Below are positions 8,215-17,130 of a stretch of DNA of 64,000 nucleotides, piece after piece; positions within the stretch are counted from its first letter, which is position 1, and each line of letters starts with the position of its first letter. Location: the NCBI RefSeq assembly GCF_013373795.3, contig NZ_CP088022.1:3906001-3970000 (forward strand), written 5' to 3'. The notes under the pieces were generated by a model, which had not been told where the DNA came from, did not search any database, and was given only the letters and a program-made list of their open reading frames with translations. The translations under genes were made by a program, and so were the position numbers. Source of the stretch: Bradyrhizobium quebecense (GTDB lineage Bacteria; Pseudomonadota; Alphaproteobacteria; Rhizobiales; Xanthobacteraceae).

Positions 8215-9540
8215 GTGAGCGCGACCTCAGCCCGCCCCTCGCACGCCGCGCAGCCCTCGGGCGGCGCCTTCATTCTCAAGAAAGCCCTGATCAGCGCATT
8301 GGTCGCGCTGGTGCTGTTCTCGCTGATGATCGGCGTGCGCACCGAGGCCGGACCGCAAGGCGGCCTGATCTACTGGACGCGGTTCGGCGACCTCGCCGCG
8401 ATGGTCGCCACCGTGTTCGGCGGCAGCATCGTCGTCGAGTTGCTGCGGCAATGGTGGGGGCCGGTCGACAAGGACAGCATTGTGCCGAAGCCGGTGCAAT
8501 CGGCGATCTCGTTCGCCGGCCGCTGGCTGGCGCCCGCGCTCCTGGTGTTCACCTTCCTCGTACCCGTCATCTTCTACGACCAGCGCTACATTCTCGACCT
8601 GTCGATCCTGGTCCTGACCTATGTGATGCTGGGATGGGGATTGAACGTCGTGGTCGGCCTCGCCGGCCTGCTCGACCTCGGCTATGTCGCCTTCTATGCG
8701 GTCGGCGCCTATTCCTACGCGCTGCTTGCGACCAATTTCGGATTGTCGTTCTGGGTCTGCCTGCCGCTCGCCGGCATCCTCGCGGCGTTCTGGGGCGTGC
8801 TGCTCGGCTTCCCGGTGCTGCGGCTGCGCGGCGATTATCTGGCGATCGTGACGCTCGCTTTCGGCGAGATCATCCGCCTCGTCATCATCAACTGGCAGAG
8901 CCTGACCGGCGGCCCCAACGGCGTATCGGGGATTCCCCGCCCGACCATGTTCGGCATTCCGCTGACGCCGGGCGATGACGGGCTCGCCGCCAAGCTCGGC
9001 ATCGAGTTCTCGCCGACCCACCGCCTCGTCTTCCTGTTCTATCTGATCCTGGCGATGGCGCTGCTCACCAACTGGGTGACCATCCGGCTGCGGCGGCTGC
9101 CGATCGGCCGCGCCTGGGAGGCGCTGCGCGAGGACGAGGTCGCCTGCCGCGCGCTCGGCATCAACACCACGACCACCAAGCTGACGGCATTCGCGACCGG
9201 CGCGATGTTCGGCGGCCTCGCCGGCGCGTTCTTCGCCACGCGGCAGGGCTTCATCAGCCCGGAATCCTTCACCTTCCAGGAATCGGCGCTGGTGCTGGCG
9301 ATCGTCGTGCTCGGCGGCATGGGCTCGCAGCTCGGCGTCGCGCTTGCCGCGCTCGCCATGATCGGCGGCTTCGAATTGTTCCGCGGCCTCGATCAATACC
9401 GCATGCTGGTGTTCGGCATCGCGATGGTGCTGTTGATGATCTGGCGGCCGCGCGGGCTGATCGGCCATCGCGCGCCCACCGTGTTCCTGGAGCGCAACCA
9501 GGCGATCTCCTCCGACCTCGTCAAGGAGGGCCACGGATGA
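8215..9540 (+). CDS. livM: Branched-chain amino-acid ABC transporter permease LivM
   Basis: A membrane permease of about 441 residues, with an N-terminal extension of roughly 100 residues carrying two extra helices before the LivM core (YVMLGWGLNVVVGLAGLLDLGYV). The conserved cytoplasmic loop GRAWEALREDEVACRALG couples to the ATPases. The GTG at 8215 is preferred; an in-frame ATG at 8176 would overlap livH by 29 bp. It ends in an ATGA overlap with livG, so translation is coupled. Confidence 0.92.
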   Translation: MSATSARPSHAAQPSGGAFILKKALISALVALVLFSLMIGVRTEAGPQGGLIYWTRFGDLAAMVATVFGGSIVVELLRQWWGPVDKDSIVPKPVQSAISFAGRWLAPALLVFTFLVPVIFYDQRYILDLSILVLTYVMLGWGLNVVVGLAGLLDLGYVAFYAVGAYSYALLATNFGLSFWVCLPLAGILAAFWGVLLGFPVLRLRGDYLAIVTLAFGEIIRLVIINWQSLTGGPNGVSGIPRPTMFGIPLTPGDDGLAAKLGIEFSPTHRLVFLFYLILAMALLTNWVTIRLRRLPIGRAWEALREDEVACRALGINTTTTKLTAFATGAMFGGLAGAFFATRQGFISPESFTFQESALVLAIVVLGGMGSQLGVALAALAMIGGFELFRGLDQYRMLVFGIAMVLLMIWRPRGLIGHRAPTVFLERNQAISSDLVKEGHG

Positions 9541-10366
9541 GCGGCGACCACATCCTCACCGTCGACCGCCTGATGATGCGCTTCGGCGGCATCGTCGCGG
9601 TCAACGAGCTCTCCTTTGCGGCCGAGCGACGCAAGATCACCGCGCTGATCGGGCCGAACGGCGCCGGCAAGACCACCGTCTTCAACTGCATCACCGGCTT
9701 CTACCGGCCGAGCGGCGGCGCGATCCGCCTCGCCCATGATGACGGCCGCACCATCCAGCTCGAGCGGCTGAACGATTTCCGCATCTCCAAGCAGGCCAAG
9801 GTGGCGCGCACCTTCCAGAACATCCGGCTGTTTCCCGGCATGACCGCGCTGGAAAACCTGATGGTCGCCCAGCACAACGCGCTGATGCGCGCCTCGGGCC
9901 TGACCCTGCTCGGCCTGCTCGGCCTGCCGTCCTGGCGCGAGGCCGAAGCGCGCGCCATCGAGCTGGCGCGGACCTGGCTCAATCGCGTCGGCCTGCTCGA
10001 CCGCGCCGACGACGCGGCGGGCAATTTGCCCTATGGCGACCAGCGCAGGCTCGAGATCGCGCGCGCGATGTGTACTGAACCTGCGCTGCTCTGCCTCGAC
10101 GAGCCCGCGGCCGGACTGAATGCGCGCGAGAGCGGCGGCCTCAACGAACTGCTGCTGTCGATCCGCAACGAACAGGGCACCTCGATCCTGCTGATCGAGC
10201 ACGACATGTCGGTCGTGATGGAGATCTCCGATCACATCGTGGTCATGGACTACGGCGTCAAGATCGCCGAAGGCACGCCGCAAGCGGTGCGCGACGACCC
10301 CAAGGTGATCGCCGCCTATCTCGGCGCCGACGAGGAAGAGGCGATCGCCGTGATGGAGAGCGGCAC

Positions 10367-10370
<4 letters not shown>
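9537..10370 (+). CDS. livG: Branched-chain amino-acid ABC transporter ATPase LivG
   Basis: A 277-residue ABC ATPase. Walker A GPNGAGKT lies near residue 40 and Walker B LLCLDEPAAGLN near 180. The signature loop reads LPYGDQRR, the LivG variant of LSGGQ. The C-terminal tail of LivG family members is present. It energises uptake through LivHM. The start overlaps the livM stop (ATGA) and its own stop overlaps the livF GTG start. Confidence 0.93.
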
Positions 10371-11116
<746 letters not shown>

Positions 11117-11282
11117 CTCACCCCTGAGCGCCGCCCCTTGCAGCGGGATGCGGCTGATGCAGCGTCGATTTGCCTGAAAATTGCCGGTGACTTCGCTGCG
11201 AAATCAGCCGAGAATGCCCGCGGTTTTGGGGCCCGGCGTGCCGGGCCCTTCCGCAAGAGGCAACGACCACGAGGGACGTCTC

Positions 11283-12401
11283 ATGAAATCACTGAAGCTG
11301 ATCGGCCTGGCACTGGGCGCTTCGTTCGCATTATCGGCGAGCGCGTTCGCGCAAGACATCACCATCGCAGTCGCGGGCCCGATGACGGGCTCCGAATCCG
11401 CTTTTGGCCGGCAGATGAAGAACGGCGCCGAGCAGGCAGTCGCCGACATCAACGCCGCCGGCGGCGTGCTCGGCAAGAAGATCGCGCTGGAAGCCGACGA
11501 CGATGCCTGCGATCCGAAGCAGGCGCGCTCGATCGCGGAAAAGATCGGCTCCGCGAAGATCCCGTTCGTGGCCGGCCATTTCTGCTCGTCGTCCTCGATC
11601 CCGGCCTCCGAGGCCTATGCCGACGCCAACGTGCTGCAGATCACCCCGGCCTCGACCAACCCGCTGTTCACCGAGCGCAAGCTGTGGAACGTGGCGCGCG
11701 TCTGCGGCCGTGACGACCAGCAGGGCCTGGTCGCCGCCGACTACATCATGAAGAACTTCAAGGGCAAGAACGTCGCCATCCTGAACGACAAGACCACCTA
11801 CGGCAAAGGCCTCGCCGACGAGACCAAGAAGGCGCTGAACAAGGCCGGCTTCCAGGAGAAGATGTTCGAGTCCTACAACAAGGGCGACAAGGACTTCAAC
11901 TCGATCGTCTCGCGCCTGAAGCGCGACAACATCGATCTGGTCTATGTCGGCGGCTATCATCAGGAAGCCGGCCTGATCCTGCGCCAGATGCGCGACCAGG
12001 GCCTGCAGACCGTGTTGATGGCGGGCGACGCCATGAACGACAAGGAGTTCGCCTCGATTACCGGCCCCGCCGCCGAAGGCACGCTGTTCACCTTCGGCCC
12101 CGATCCGCGCAACAAGCCGACCGCGAAGGCGATCGTCGAGAAGTTCAAGGCCAAGAACATCGATCCCGAAGGCTACACGCTCTACACTTACGCCGCGATG
12201 CAGGTGTGGACGCAGGCCGTCGCCAAGGCCGGCACCACCGACGCCAAGAAGGTGATGGACACCATCAAGGCCGGCGACTGGGACACCGTGCTCGGCAAGA
12301 TGGGCTTCGACGCCAAGGGCGACATCAAGGCGATCGACTACGTCGTCTACAAGTGGGACGCCAAGGGCAACTACACCGAGATCAATCCGAAGGGCTCCTG
12401 A
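11283..12401 (+). CDS. livK: Branched-chain amino-acid ABC transporter periplasmic binding protein
   Basis: A 372-residue type I periplasmic binding protein. A Sec signal peptide (about residues 1-22, ending SASAFA) precedes the mature start QDITIAVAGPMTGSE. The pattern GxxxxxGAEQAVADINAAGGVLGKK is typical of LivJ/LivK. Two cysteines flank the hinge region. It delivers ligand to LivHMGF encoded upstream. A strong intrinsic terminator closes the operon. Confidence 0.92.
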   Translation: MKSLKLIGLALGASFALSASAFAQDITIAVAGPMTGSESAFGRQMKNGAEQAVADINAAGGVLGKKIALEADDDACDPKQARSIAEKIGSAKIPFVAGHFCSSSSIPASEAYADANVLQITPASTNPLFTERKLWNVARVCGRDDQQGLVAADYIMKNFKGKNVAILNDKTTYGKGLADETKKALNKAGFQEKMFESYNKGDKDFNSIVSRLKRDNIDLVYVGGYHQEAGLILRQMRDQGLQTVLMAGDAMNDKEFASITGPAAEGTLFTFGPDPRNKPTAKAIVEKFKAKNIDPEGYTLYTYAAMQVWTQAVAKAGTTDAKKVMDTIKAGDWDTVLGKMGFDAKGDIKAIDYVVYKWDAKGNYTEINPKGS

Positions 12402-12434
12402 GCCTCTCGCGTCTTGATCCCATCAGGGAGACGA

Positions 12435-12463
12435 AACGCCCCGGTCAGCCGGGGCGTTTTTTT
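12435..12463 (+). terminator. Intrinsic terminator of the liv operon
   Basis: A perfect 10-bp stem AACGCCCCGG / CCGGGGCGTT with a TCAG loop, followed by a T run. It lies 33 bp after the livK stop. Confidence 0.92.
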
Positions 12464-12587
12464 GACCGGATACCCGCAAGTCTTGCCAACGTCCTGGCAG
12501 GTCCCTGCTCACGCGCGGTCAAAGGTTGCTGCATTCGCCGCGGCTGCTATACCGGGTCGATCGGACAGCAGGCGGACGGACTCAATC

Positions 12588-13583
12588 GTGAAAAACCTTC
12601 TCACCGATATTGCCGGCGTCAGCGTCGGCCACGCCGACGACGCCGTGATCGCCTCGGGCGTCACCGCGATCCTGTTCGAGCGGCCGGCGGTCGCCTCGAT
12701 CGATGTCCGCGGCGGCGGTCCGGGCACCCGCGAGGACGCGCTGCTGTCCCCGCATAACGTCGTCGAGGCGATCGACGGCATCACGCTGTCCGGCGGCTCC
12801 GCGCTCGGGCTTGACGCGGCCGGCGGCGTGCAGGCCTGGCTCGCCGAGCGCGGCCGCGGCTTTCGCATCCGCGATGCGGTGATCCCGATCGTGCCGGGTG
12901 CGATCTGCTTTGATCTGCTCAACGGCGGCAACAAGGCGTGGGGACGCTTTCCGCCCTATCGCGATCTCGGCTACGCGGCGGCGAATACCGCCTCCGATAA
13001 TTTCGAGCTCGGCAGCGTCGGCGCGGGCATGGGCGCCACCACCGCCAATTTGAAGGGCGGCCTCGGCTCGGCATCGGCCGTCACCGACGACGGCGTCAAG
13101 GTCGCAGCGCTCGCGGTGGTCAACGCGGTCGGCAGCGTCACGGTCGGCAGCGGCCCGTGGTTCTGGGCGGCGCCGTTCGAGGTCGATAGCGAGTTCGGCG
13201 GTCGCGGCCTGCCGCCCGCGTTCACGCCGGACATGCTGAAGCTGCGGCTGAAGGGCGGCGCGGACGCTACCGCCGCCGAGAACACCACGCTCGTCGTTGT
13301 CGTGACCGATGCGCAGCTGACCAAGCCGCAGGCGAAGCGCCTTGCGATGATCGCGCAGACCGGCATGGCGCGCGCGATCTATCCCGTGCACGCCCCGCTC
13401 GATGGCGACGTGGTGTTTGCCGCGGCCACGGGCGCCAAGCCGGTCGATCCGCTGTTCGGGCTGACCAAGCTCGGCGCGATCGCCGCCAACACGGTGGCGC
13501 GCGCCATCGCGCGTGGCGTCCATTCAGCCACCGCCCTGCCCTTCCCCGGCGCGCTGCCGAGCTGGCGGGACAGATTCGGTTAG
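12588..13583 (+). CDS. P1-family (S58, DmpA-like) peptidase
   Basis: A 331-residue protein of the DmpA/BapA N-terminal-nucleophile family. It has TDIAGVSVGHADD at the N-terminus, DVRGGGPGTRE and DGITLSGGSALGLDAAGG. The segment GSVGAGMGATTANLKGG precedes the expected autoprocessing region. These enzymes are aminopeptidases or amidases cleaved into two chains. The start is a GTG at 12588, since sequence upstream does not resemble the family. It follows the liv terminator and is probably its own transcription unit. Confidence 0.82.
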   Translation: MKNLLTDIAGVSVGHADDAVIASGVTAILFERPAVASIDVRGGGPGTREDALLSPHNVVEAIDGITLSGGSALGLDAAGGVQAWLAERGRGFRIRDAVIPIVPGAICFDLLNGGNKAWGRFPPYRDLGYAAANTASDNFELGSVGAGMGATTANLKGGLGSASAVTDDGVKVAALAVVNAVGSVTVGSGPWFWAAPFEVDSEFGGRGLPPAFTPDMLKLRLKGGADATAAENTTLVVVVTDAQLTKPQAKRLAMIAQTGMARAIYPVHAPLDGDVVFAAATGAKPVDPLFGLTKLGAIAANTVARAIARGVHSATALPFPGALPSWRDRFG

Positions 13584-13604
13584 GGCCGCGAAGGCAGTGC
13601 GCTC

Positions 13605-13729
13605 CCTCGCCCCGTTCTTACGGGGAGAGGGTTGGGGTGAGGGGCTTTCACCGCGTCGACGGTGATAGACTGACTCGCGGAGACTCCCCCTCACCCGGAA
13701 CGCATCTTACGATGCGTTCCGGCCTCTCC
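13605..13729. repeat. Dispersed palindromic intergenic repeat, interrupted by the IS
   Basis: Contains two hairpins, CCCTCGCCCCGT / ACGGGGAGAGGG (13611-13631) and GAACGCATC / GATGCGTTC near 13698-13719, followed by CCTCTCCCCGC. This C/T- and G/A-rich pattern is a common intergenic repeat of Bradyrhizobium. The right half continues beyond the insertion sequence at 15194. Confidence 0.6.
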
Positions 13730-13739
13730 CCGCACGCGG
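13730..13739. repeat. Target-site duplication, left copy
   Basis: CCGCACGCGG. An identical 10-mer sits at 15194-15203 on the other side of the IS. Confidence 0.85.
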
Positions 13740-15193
13740 CTATCAGATTCACACATTCTGAAGCCTTAGATTGGCGCCGTATTTGATGGCGTGGAACTTG
13801 GCAAGGCCGATGCGGATGACTTTGGGACCCGGCTTGCCGTAGTAGCCGGTCCAGCCGCCGAGGCGTGCGATGACCCAAGCGACAAAGGCCAGGGATCCCT
13901 TCGGGTGCGGATTGCGTTGCCGCTCGGTCTTGCCTTCGAGCCGGGCGGAGACGGCTTCGAGGATGGGTTGGTCGTCCGGCTCGAAGGCATCGCTCAGGAG
14001 CTGATCCGTGTTGCCGTCGCGGGCCTGGACGAGTTGCTTGATGGTGATGGCCGCAACGGCTGCAGCAGCGACGAAGTTGATCATGGCCTGCGGGTCGCCG
14101 ATATCGGCTTCCTCTATATCGAAGCCTGCCGTCTTGAGCGTACGGAAGAACTCCTCGATCACCCAACGCGTCCGGTAGAAGCCGACCACTTGACGCGCGT
14201 CGTTCAATGTAGCGACAGCGTGGGTAGTCAAAAGCCGCCAATGCACAGGTGCGCTACCGTCTTTCGGCTCCGATACCTCGCGGACATCGACCAGCGTCAG
14301 GTGAACCGTCTCGGGCAACGTCGGATCGGCTCCATGGAGCGGCCGGCATACGGCCACCGGCGCGAAGCGCACTGCGAACTCGGTATCGCGCGCGCGCCGT
14401 CCTGGTGCGGCGGGGACCGTCATGGCAACGCGCCCTTGTTCGGCCTGGGCGTCGATGAAGGTGAACAGCAAATCCGGGTCTTCTTCGGACCCCTCGATCC
14501 GCCGATTCTGGCAGGCCCTCACAACCAATTCGACGTTTTGCGGACGCTTCACGAACAGTTCGTAAAAGTCGCTTTCGCGGTCCGATACCATCGTGACGCT
14601 GGCCGCCGCAGCCAGTACCTCACCCGCCCGTTCGCTGCTCTCGATCCATCGTTGCGATTCCTTAGCCGCCGTCGCCCGCTTGCGCCGTGGTGCCAACTCC
14701 TCTCGGTTACGGTTCCAGACCTGCATCGAGACCAGACCGAGCAACCCTTGCGTCTCGGCCTCTACCGCCAGTGCCACATGCAGCAACAAACCCGCGGCAT
14801 TGCCTTTGGCGACCGGTCCGTAGCATTGTCGCGACCGCCGGCCGCCCAAGATCAATTCCGACGTGTCCTGTGCGACAACAACATGCCGACCAGCCGCTCG
14901 CTGCCCGGTGAGGTCTCCGGCATGCCGTGACATCTCTGCGGCCGTCACCGACGGATTGTGAAGAAGCCGGCGAAACTGCATCTCGCCCGCACGGTCCTCA
15001 CCGAGGCGGCGGATGCACGAGCCAGGCCGGGCCACCAGCGCCGCATGCAGCCGCGCCCCCTTTTTCCAGGCGACGATCGCCAAATCGTCCCAGTCCATAT
15101 GCCACCCCGGCCATCAAAACCTCCACCGGCTTGCCTACCGATAGAGAATCCCGCTTTACCGCTAATCGCAACCCAGATGTGTGAATGCGATAG
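13740..15193 (-). mobile_element. IS4-family insertion sequence (1454 bp)
   Basis: The element carries one transposase gene and is bounded by imperfect inverted repeats. The ends read CTATCAGATTCACACAT (left) and CTATCGCATTCACACAT (right, complement), matching at 15 of 17 positions. Identical 10-bp target duplications (CCGCACGCGG) flank it, within the range known for IS4. Intact duplications and an open transposase frame suggest recent insertion. The target was the loop side of a palindromic intergenic repeat. Confidence 0.9.
13749..15098 (-). CDS. IS4-family transposase
   Basis: A 449-residue DDE transposase filling the insertion sequence. The catalytic residues are Asp78 (AQDTSEL), Asp173 (SDRESDF) and Glu315. 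The last lies in a YREK signature with Tyr308, Arg311, Glu315 and Lys322 at the expected spacing. The N-terminal region (EMQFRRLLHNPSVTAAE) is a transposase DNA-binding domain of the Tn5/IS4 type. The frame is intact from end to end, so the enzyme is probably active. Its stop lies 9 bp from the left end of the element. Confidence 0.92.
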   Translation of the reverse strand: MDWDDLAIVAWKKGARLHAALVARPGSCIRRLGEDRAGEMQFRRLLHNPSVTAAEMSRHAGDLTGQRAAGRHVVVAQDTSELILGGRRSRQCYGPVAKGNAAGLLLHVALAVEAETQGLLGLVSMQVWNRNREELAPRRKRATAAKESQRWIESSERAGEVLAAAASVTMVSDRESDFYELFVKRPQNVELVVRACQNRRIEGSEEDPDLLFTFIDAQAEQGRVAMTVPAAPGRRARDTEFAVRFAPVAVCRPLHGADPTLPETVHLTLVDVREVSEPKDGSAPVHWRLLTTHAVATLNDARQVVGFYRTRWVIEEFFRTLKTAGFDIEEADIGDPQAMINFVAAAAVAAITIKQLVQARDGNTDQLLSDAFEPDDQPILEAVSARLEGKTERQRNPHPKGSLAFVAWVIARLGGWTGYYGKPGPKVIRIGLAKFHAIKYGANLRLQNV

Positions 15194-15203
15194 CCGCACG
15201 CGG
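15194..15203. repeat. Target-site duplication, right copy
   Basis: CCGCACGCGG, identical to 13730-13739. Confidence 0.85.
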
Positions 15204-15248
15204 GGCGAGGCGAGACTGCCTGCTCTATTTAATGCGAAGTGTCTCGCC

Positions 15249-16076
15249 CTAGGCGCTGACCGACAGCGACGACGAGGCCTGGGCGGAGATCGCCTGCGAC
15301 TGGCGCTGGATCAGCTGCTCGATGAAATTGTAGGACGAGGTCGCGTTGCTGCCCGCGGAAGACGAGGTCGTGCTGCTGGTAGTGGAAGCGGCGGCCGCCG
15401 ACGTCATCGACACCTTGGAGCCGTCGGCATAGGTCGTCGTCGTGGTGGTCGAGCCGTCGCTGTTGGTCACCGAGGTCGAGGTGGCGCCGTTCAGCGCCTG
15501 CATCAGCGGATCGGAGCTCGATCCACCCGAACCACTGCTGGCGCCAGATCCATCGGTCGCGCCGCCGGCCGCGTGGTGATGGTGATGGCCGCCGCCCTTG
15601 TGGCCCTGCAACGCCTGCGACATCTCGTCGAGGCTGACGCTGCCGTCGCCATTGGCATCGAGCTTGGAGAACACGTCGTCGGCCTGCGCGATGTTGGTGC
15701 CGCCGGCGCCGAGCGCATTCTCGAATTCGGTCTTGGTGATCTGGCCGTTGCCGTCGGCGTCGATCTGCGAGAACAGATCCTTCAGCGCATCCGACCGGCT
15801 GGTCGGGGTCGCGCTCGTCGAGGCCGTGGTCTGCGACTGGCTCTGCGCGTCGAGCAGCGCGCTCATGGTCAGCGGCGAAATCTGCGTGGAGCTACTGCTG
15901 CCCGAGCCGGTAGCCGTGCTGCTGCTGGTCGACATCGAGGTACTGGTCGAGGCCGAGAACAGGCCGGTCGACTGATTTCCCTGCGTGGAGCTGCCGGTCT
16001 GTGTCGTCGACTTCGACGACATCAGCGAGCTCAAAAGATCAATGGCGGATGACGCAGCGCCAATGGCAAATAACAT
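15249..16076 (-). CDS. EF-hand calcium-binding protein with Ser/Thr-rich flanks
   Basis: A 275-residue protein. Two canonical EF-hand loops are visible: residues 106-117 (Asp106, Asp108, Asn110, Glu117) and 140-151 (Asp140, Asn142, Asp144, Glu151). They lie in a chain otherwise dominated by Ser and Thr. A run of five His follows the second loop (164-168). The start at 16076 is supported by a GGAG about eight bases upstream. There is no clear signal peptide, only a short hydrophobic start (LFAIGAASSAIDLL). Such proteins are common in Bradyrhizobium and probably bind calcium at the surface or in the periplasm, but the role is unknown. Confidence 0.82.
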   Translation of the reverse strand: MLFAIGAASSAIDLLSSLMSSKSTTQTGSSTQGNQSTGLFSASTSTSMSTSSSTATGSGSSSSTQISPLTMSALLDAQSQSQTTASTSATPTSRSDALKDLFSQIDADGNGQITKTEFENALGAGGTNIAQADDVFSKLDANGDGSVSLDEMSQALQGHKGGGHHHHHAAGGATDGSGASSGSGGSSSDPLMQALNGATSTSVTNSDGSTTTTTTYADGSKVSMTSAAAASTTSSTTSSSAGSNATSSYNFIEQLIQRQSQAISAQASSSLSVSA

Positions 16077-16327
16077 GGCAATACTCCAACAAGGCCGCGC
16101 CTGGCGGCTCAAACGCTTGCCAAAAGCGCAGCAAGGGGCGTGCCATGGCAAAAACTCAATAAAACCAGGCCTTGGCGCATCGATGCGAGTTCCGCGCACC
16201 CGGCAAGAGCTGCCGCCGGCGGCAGAATTTTCCGGCTCCAAGGTGCCGTCCGCTCGCATTGCCCGCCACGCGTCCGCGTGTTAGGCGGGTTCACCCGTCG
16301 CCCCCTGAAGCCTTTCGGAACTGCGTT

Positions 16328-17029
16328 ATGACTCAGTCATTCACCCCGCGTCCCCTCGTCATCGCTCCGTCGATCCTGGCGTCGGATTTCTCAAAGCTCG
16401 GCGAGGAGGTCCGCGCCGTCGACCAGGCCGGCGCCGATTGGATCCATCTCGACGTGATGGACGGACACTTTGTTCCAAACATCTCGTATGGCCCCGATGT
16501 CATCAAGGCGATGCGGCCGCACACCAAAAAGATCTTCGACGCCCATCTGATGATCTCGCCCTGCGACCCCTATCTCGAGGCCTTCGCCAAGGCGGGCTGC
16601 AACCACATCACGGTGCATGCCGAGGCCGGTCCGCATTTGCATCGCTCGCTGCAGGCGATCCGCGCGCTCGGCAAGAAGGCCGGCGTCTCGCTCAATCCGG
16701 CAACGCCGGCAAGCGCGATCGAATATGTGCTCGACCTGATCGACCTCGTGCTGGTGATGTCGGTCAATCCCGGCTTCGGCGGCCAGGCCTTCATCCGCTC
16801 GGCGATCGGCAAGATCTCTGACGTCAGGGCGATGGTCGCGGGGCGCCCGATCGACATCGAGGTCGATGGCGGCGTCGCGCCCGATGTCGCGGGCCAGCTC
16901 GCCGCCGCCGGCGCCAACGCCTTTGTCGCGGGCTCCGCTGTCTTCAAGGGTGGCACCGTCGAGGCCTACAAGACCAACATCGCTGCGATCCGCCATGCGG
17001 CCGCCGAGGCGCGCGGCGAAGCGATCTGA
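16328..17029 (+). CDS. rpe: Ribulose-phosphate 3-epimerase
   Basis: A 233-residue TIM-barrel enzyme. The diagnostic stretches are [12 protein letters not shown] at the start, [15 protein letters not shown] (metal and catalytic Asp/His), [10 protein letters not shown] and IEVDGGV. It interconverts ribulose 5-phosphate and xylulose 5-phosphate in the pentose phosphate and Calvin pathways. The start at 16328 is set by homology to the family N-terminus. It is convergent with the kinase gene. Confidence 0.95.
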   Translation: MTQSFTPRPLVIAPSILASDFSKLGEEVRAVDQAGADWIHLDVMDGHFVPNISYGPDVIKAMRPHTKKIFDAHLMISPCDPYLEAFAKAGCNHITVHAEAGPHLHRSLQAIRALGKKAGVSLNPATPASAIEYVLDLIDLVLVMSVNPGFGGQAFIRSAIGKISDVRAMVAGRPIDIEVDGGVAPDVAGQLAAAGANAFVAGSAVFKGGTVEAYKTNIAAIRHAAAEARGEAI

Positions 17030-17032
17030 CAG

Positions 17033-17080
17033 AGCGTTTTCGAGCGAAGTGGGTACCGGTTCGCGTGAAGAAAACGCGTC
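17033..17080. repeat. Dispersed intergenic repeat (GAAGAAAACGCG type)
   Basis: Begins AGCGTTTTCGAGCGAAG and ends GTGAAGAAAACGCGTC. A second copy lies inverted at 47773-47817. The ends are mutually complementary and could pair. Confidence 0.65.
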
Positions 17081-17093
17081 CAAACAAGAATCC

Positions 17094-17130
17094 AGAACTT
17101 CGGTTCTGATCCGATCAGAACCGAAGTTCT
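17094..17130. terminator. Perfect 18-bp palindrome between convergent genes
   Basis: AGAACTTCGGTTCTGATC and its exact complement are separated by one base. It lies between the rpe stop and the kinase stop, overlapping the latter. It could stop transcription from either side. There is no T run, so an operator or repeat is the alternative. Confidence 0.5.
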
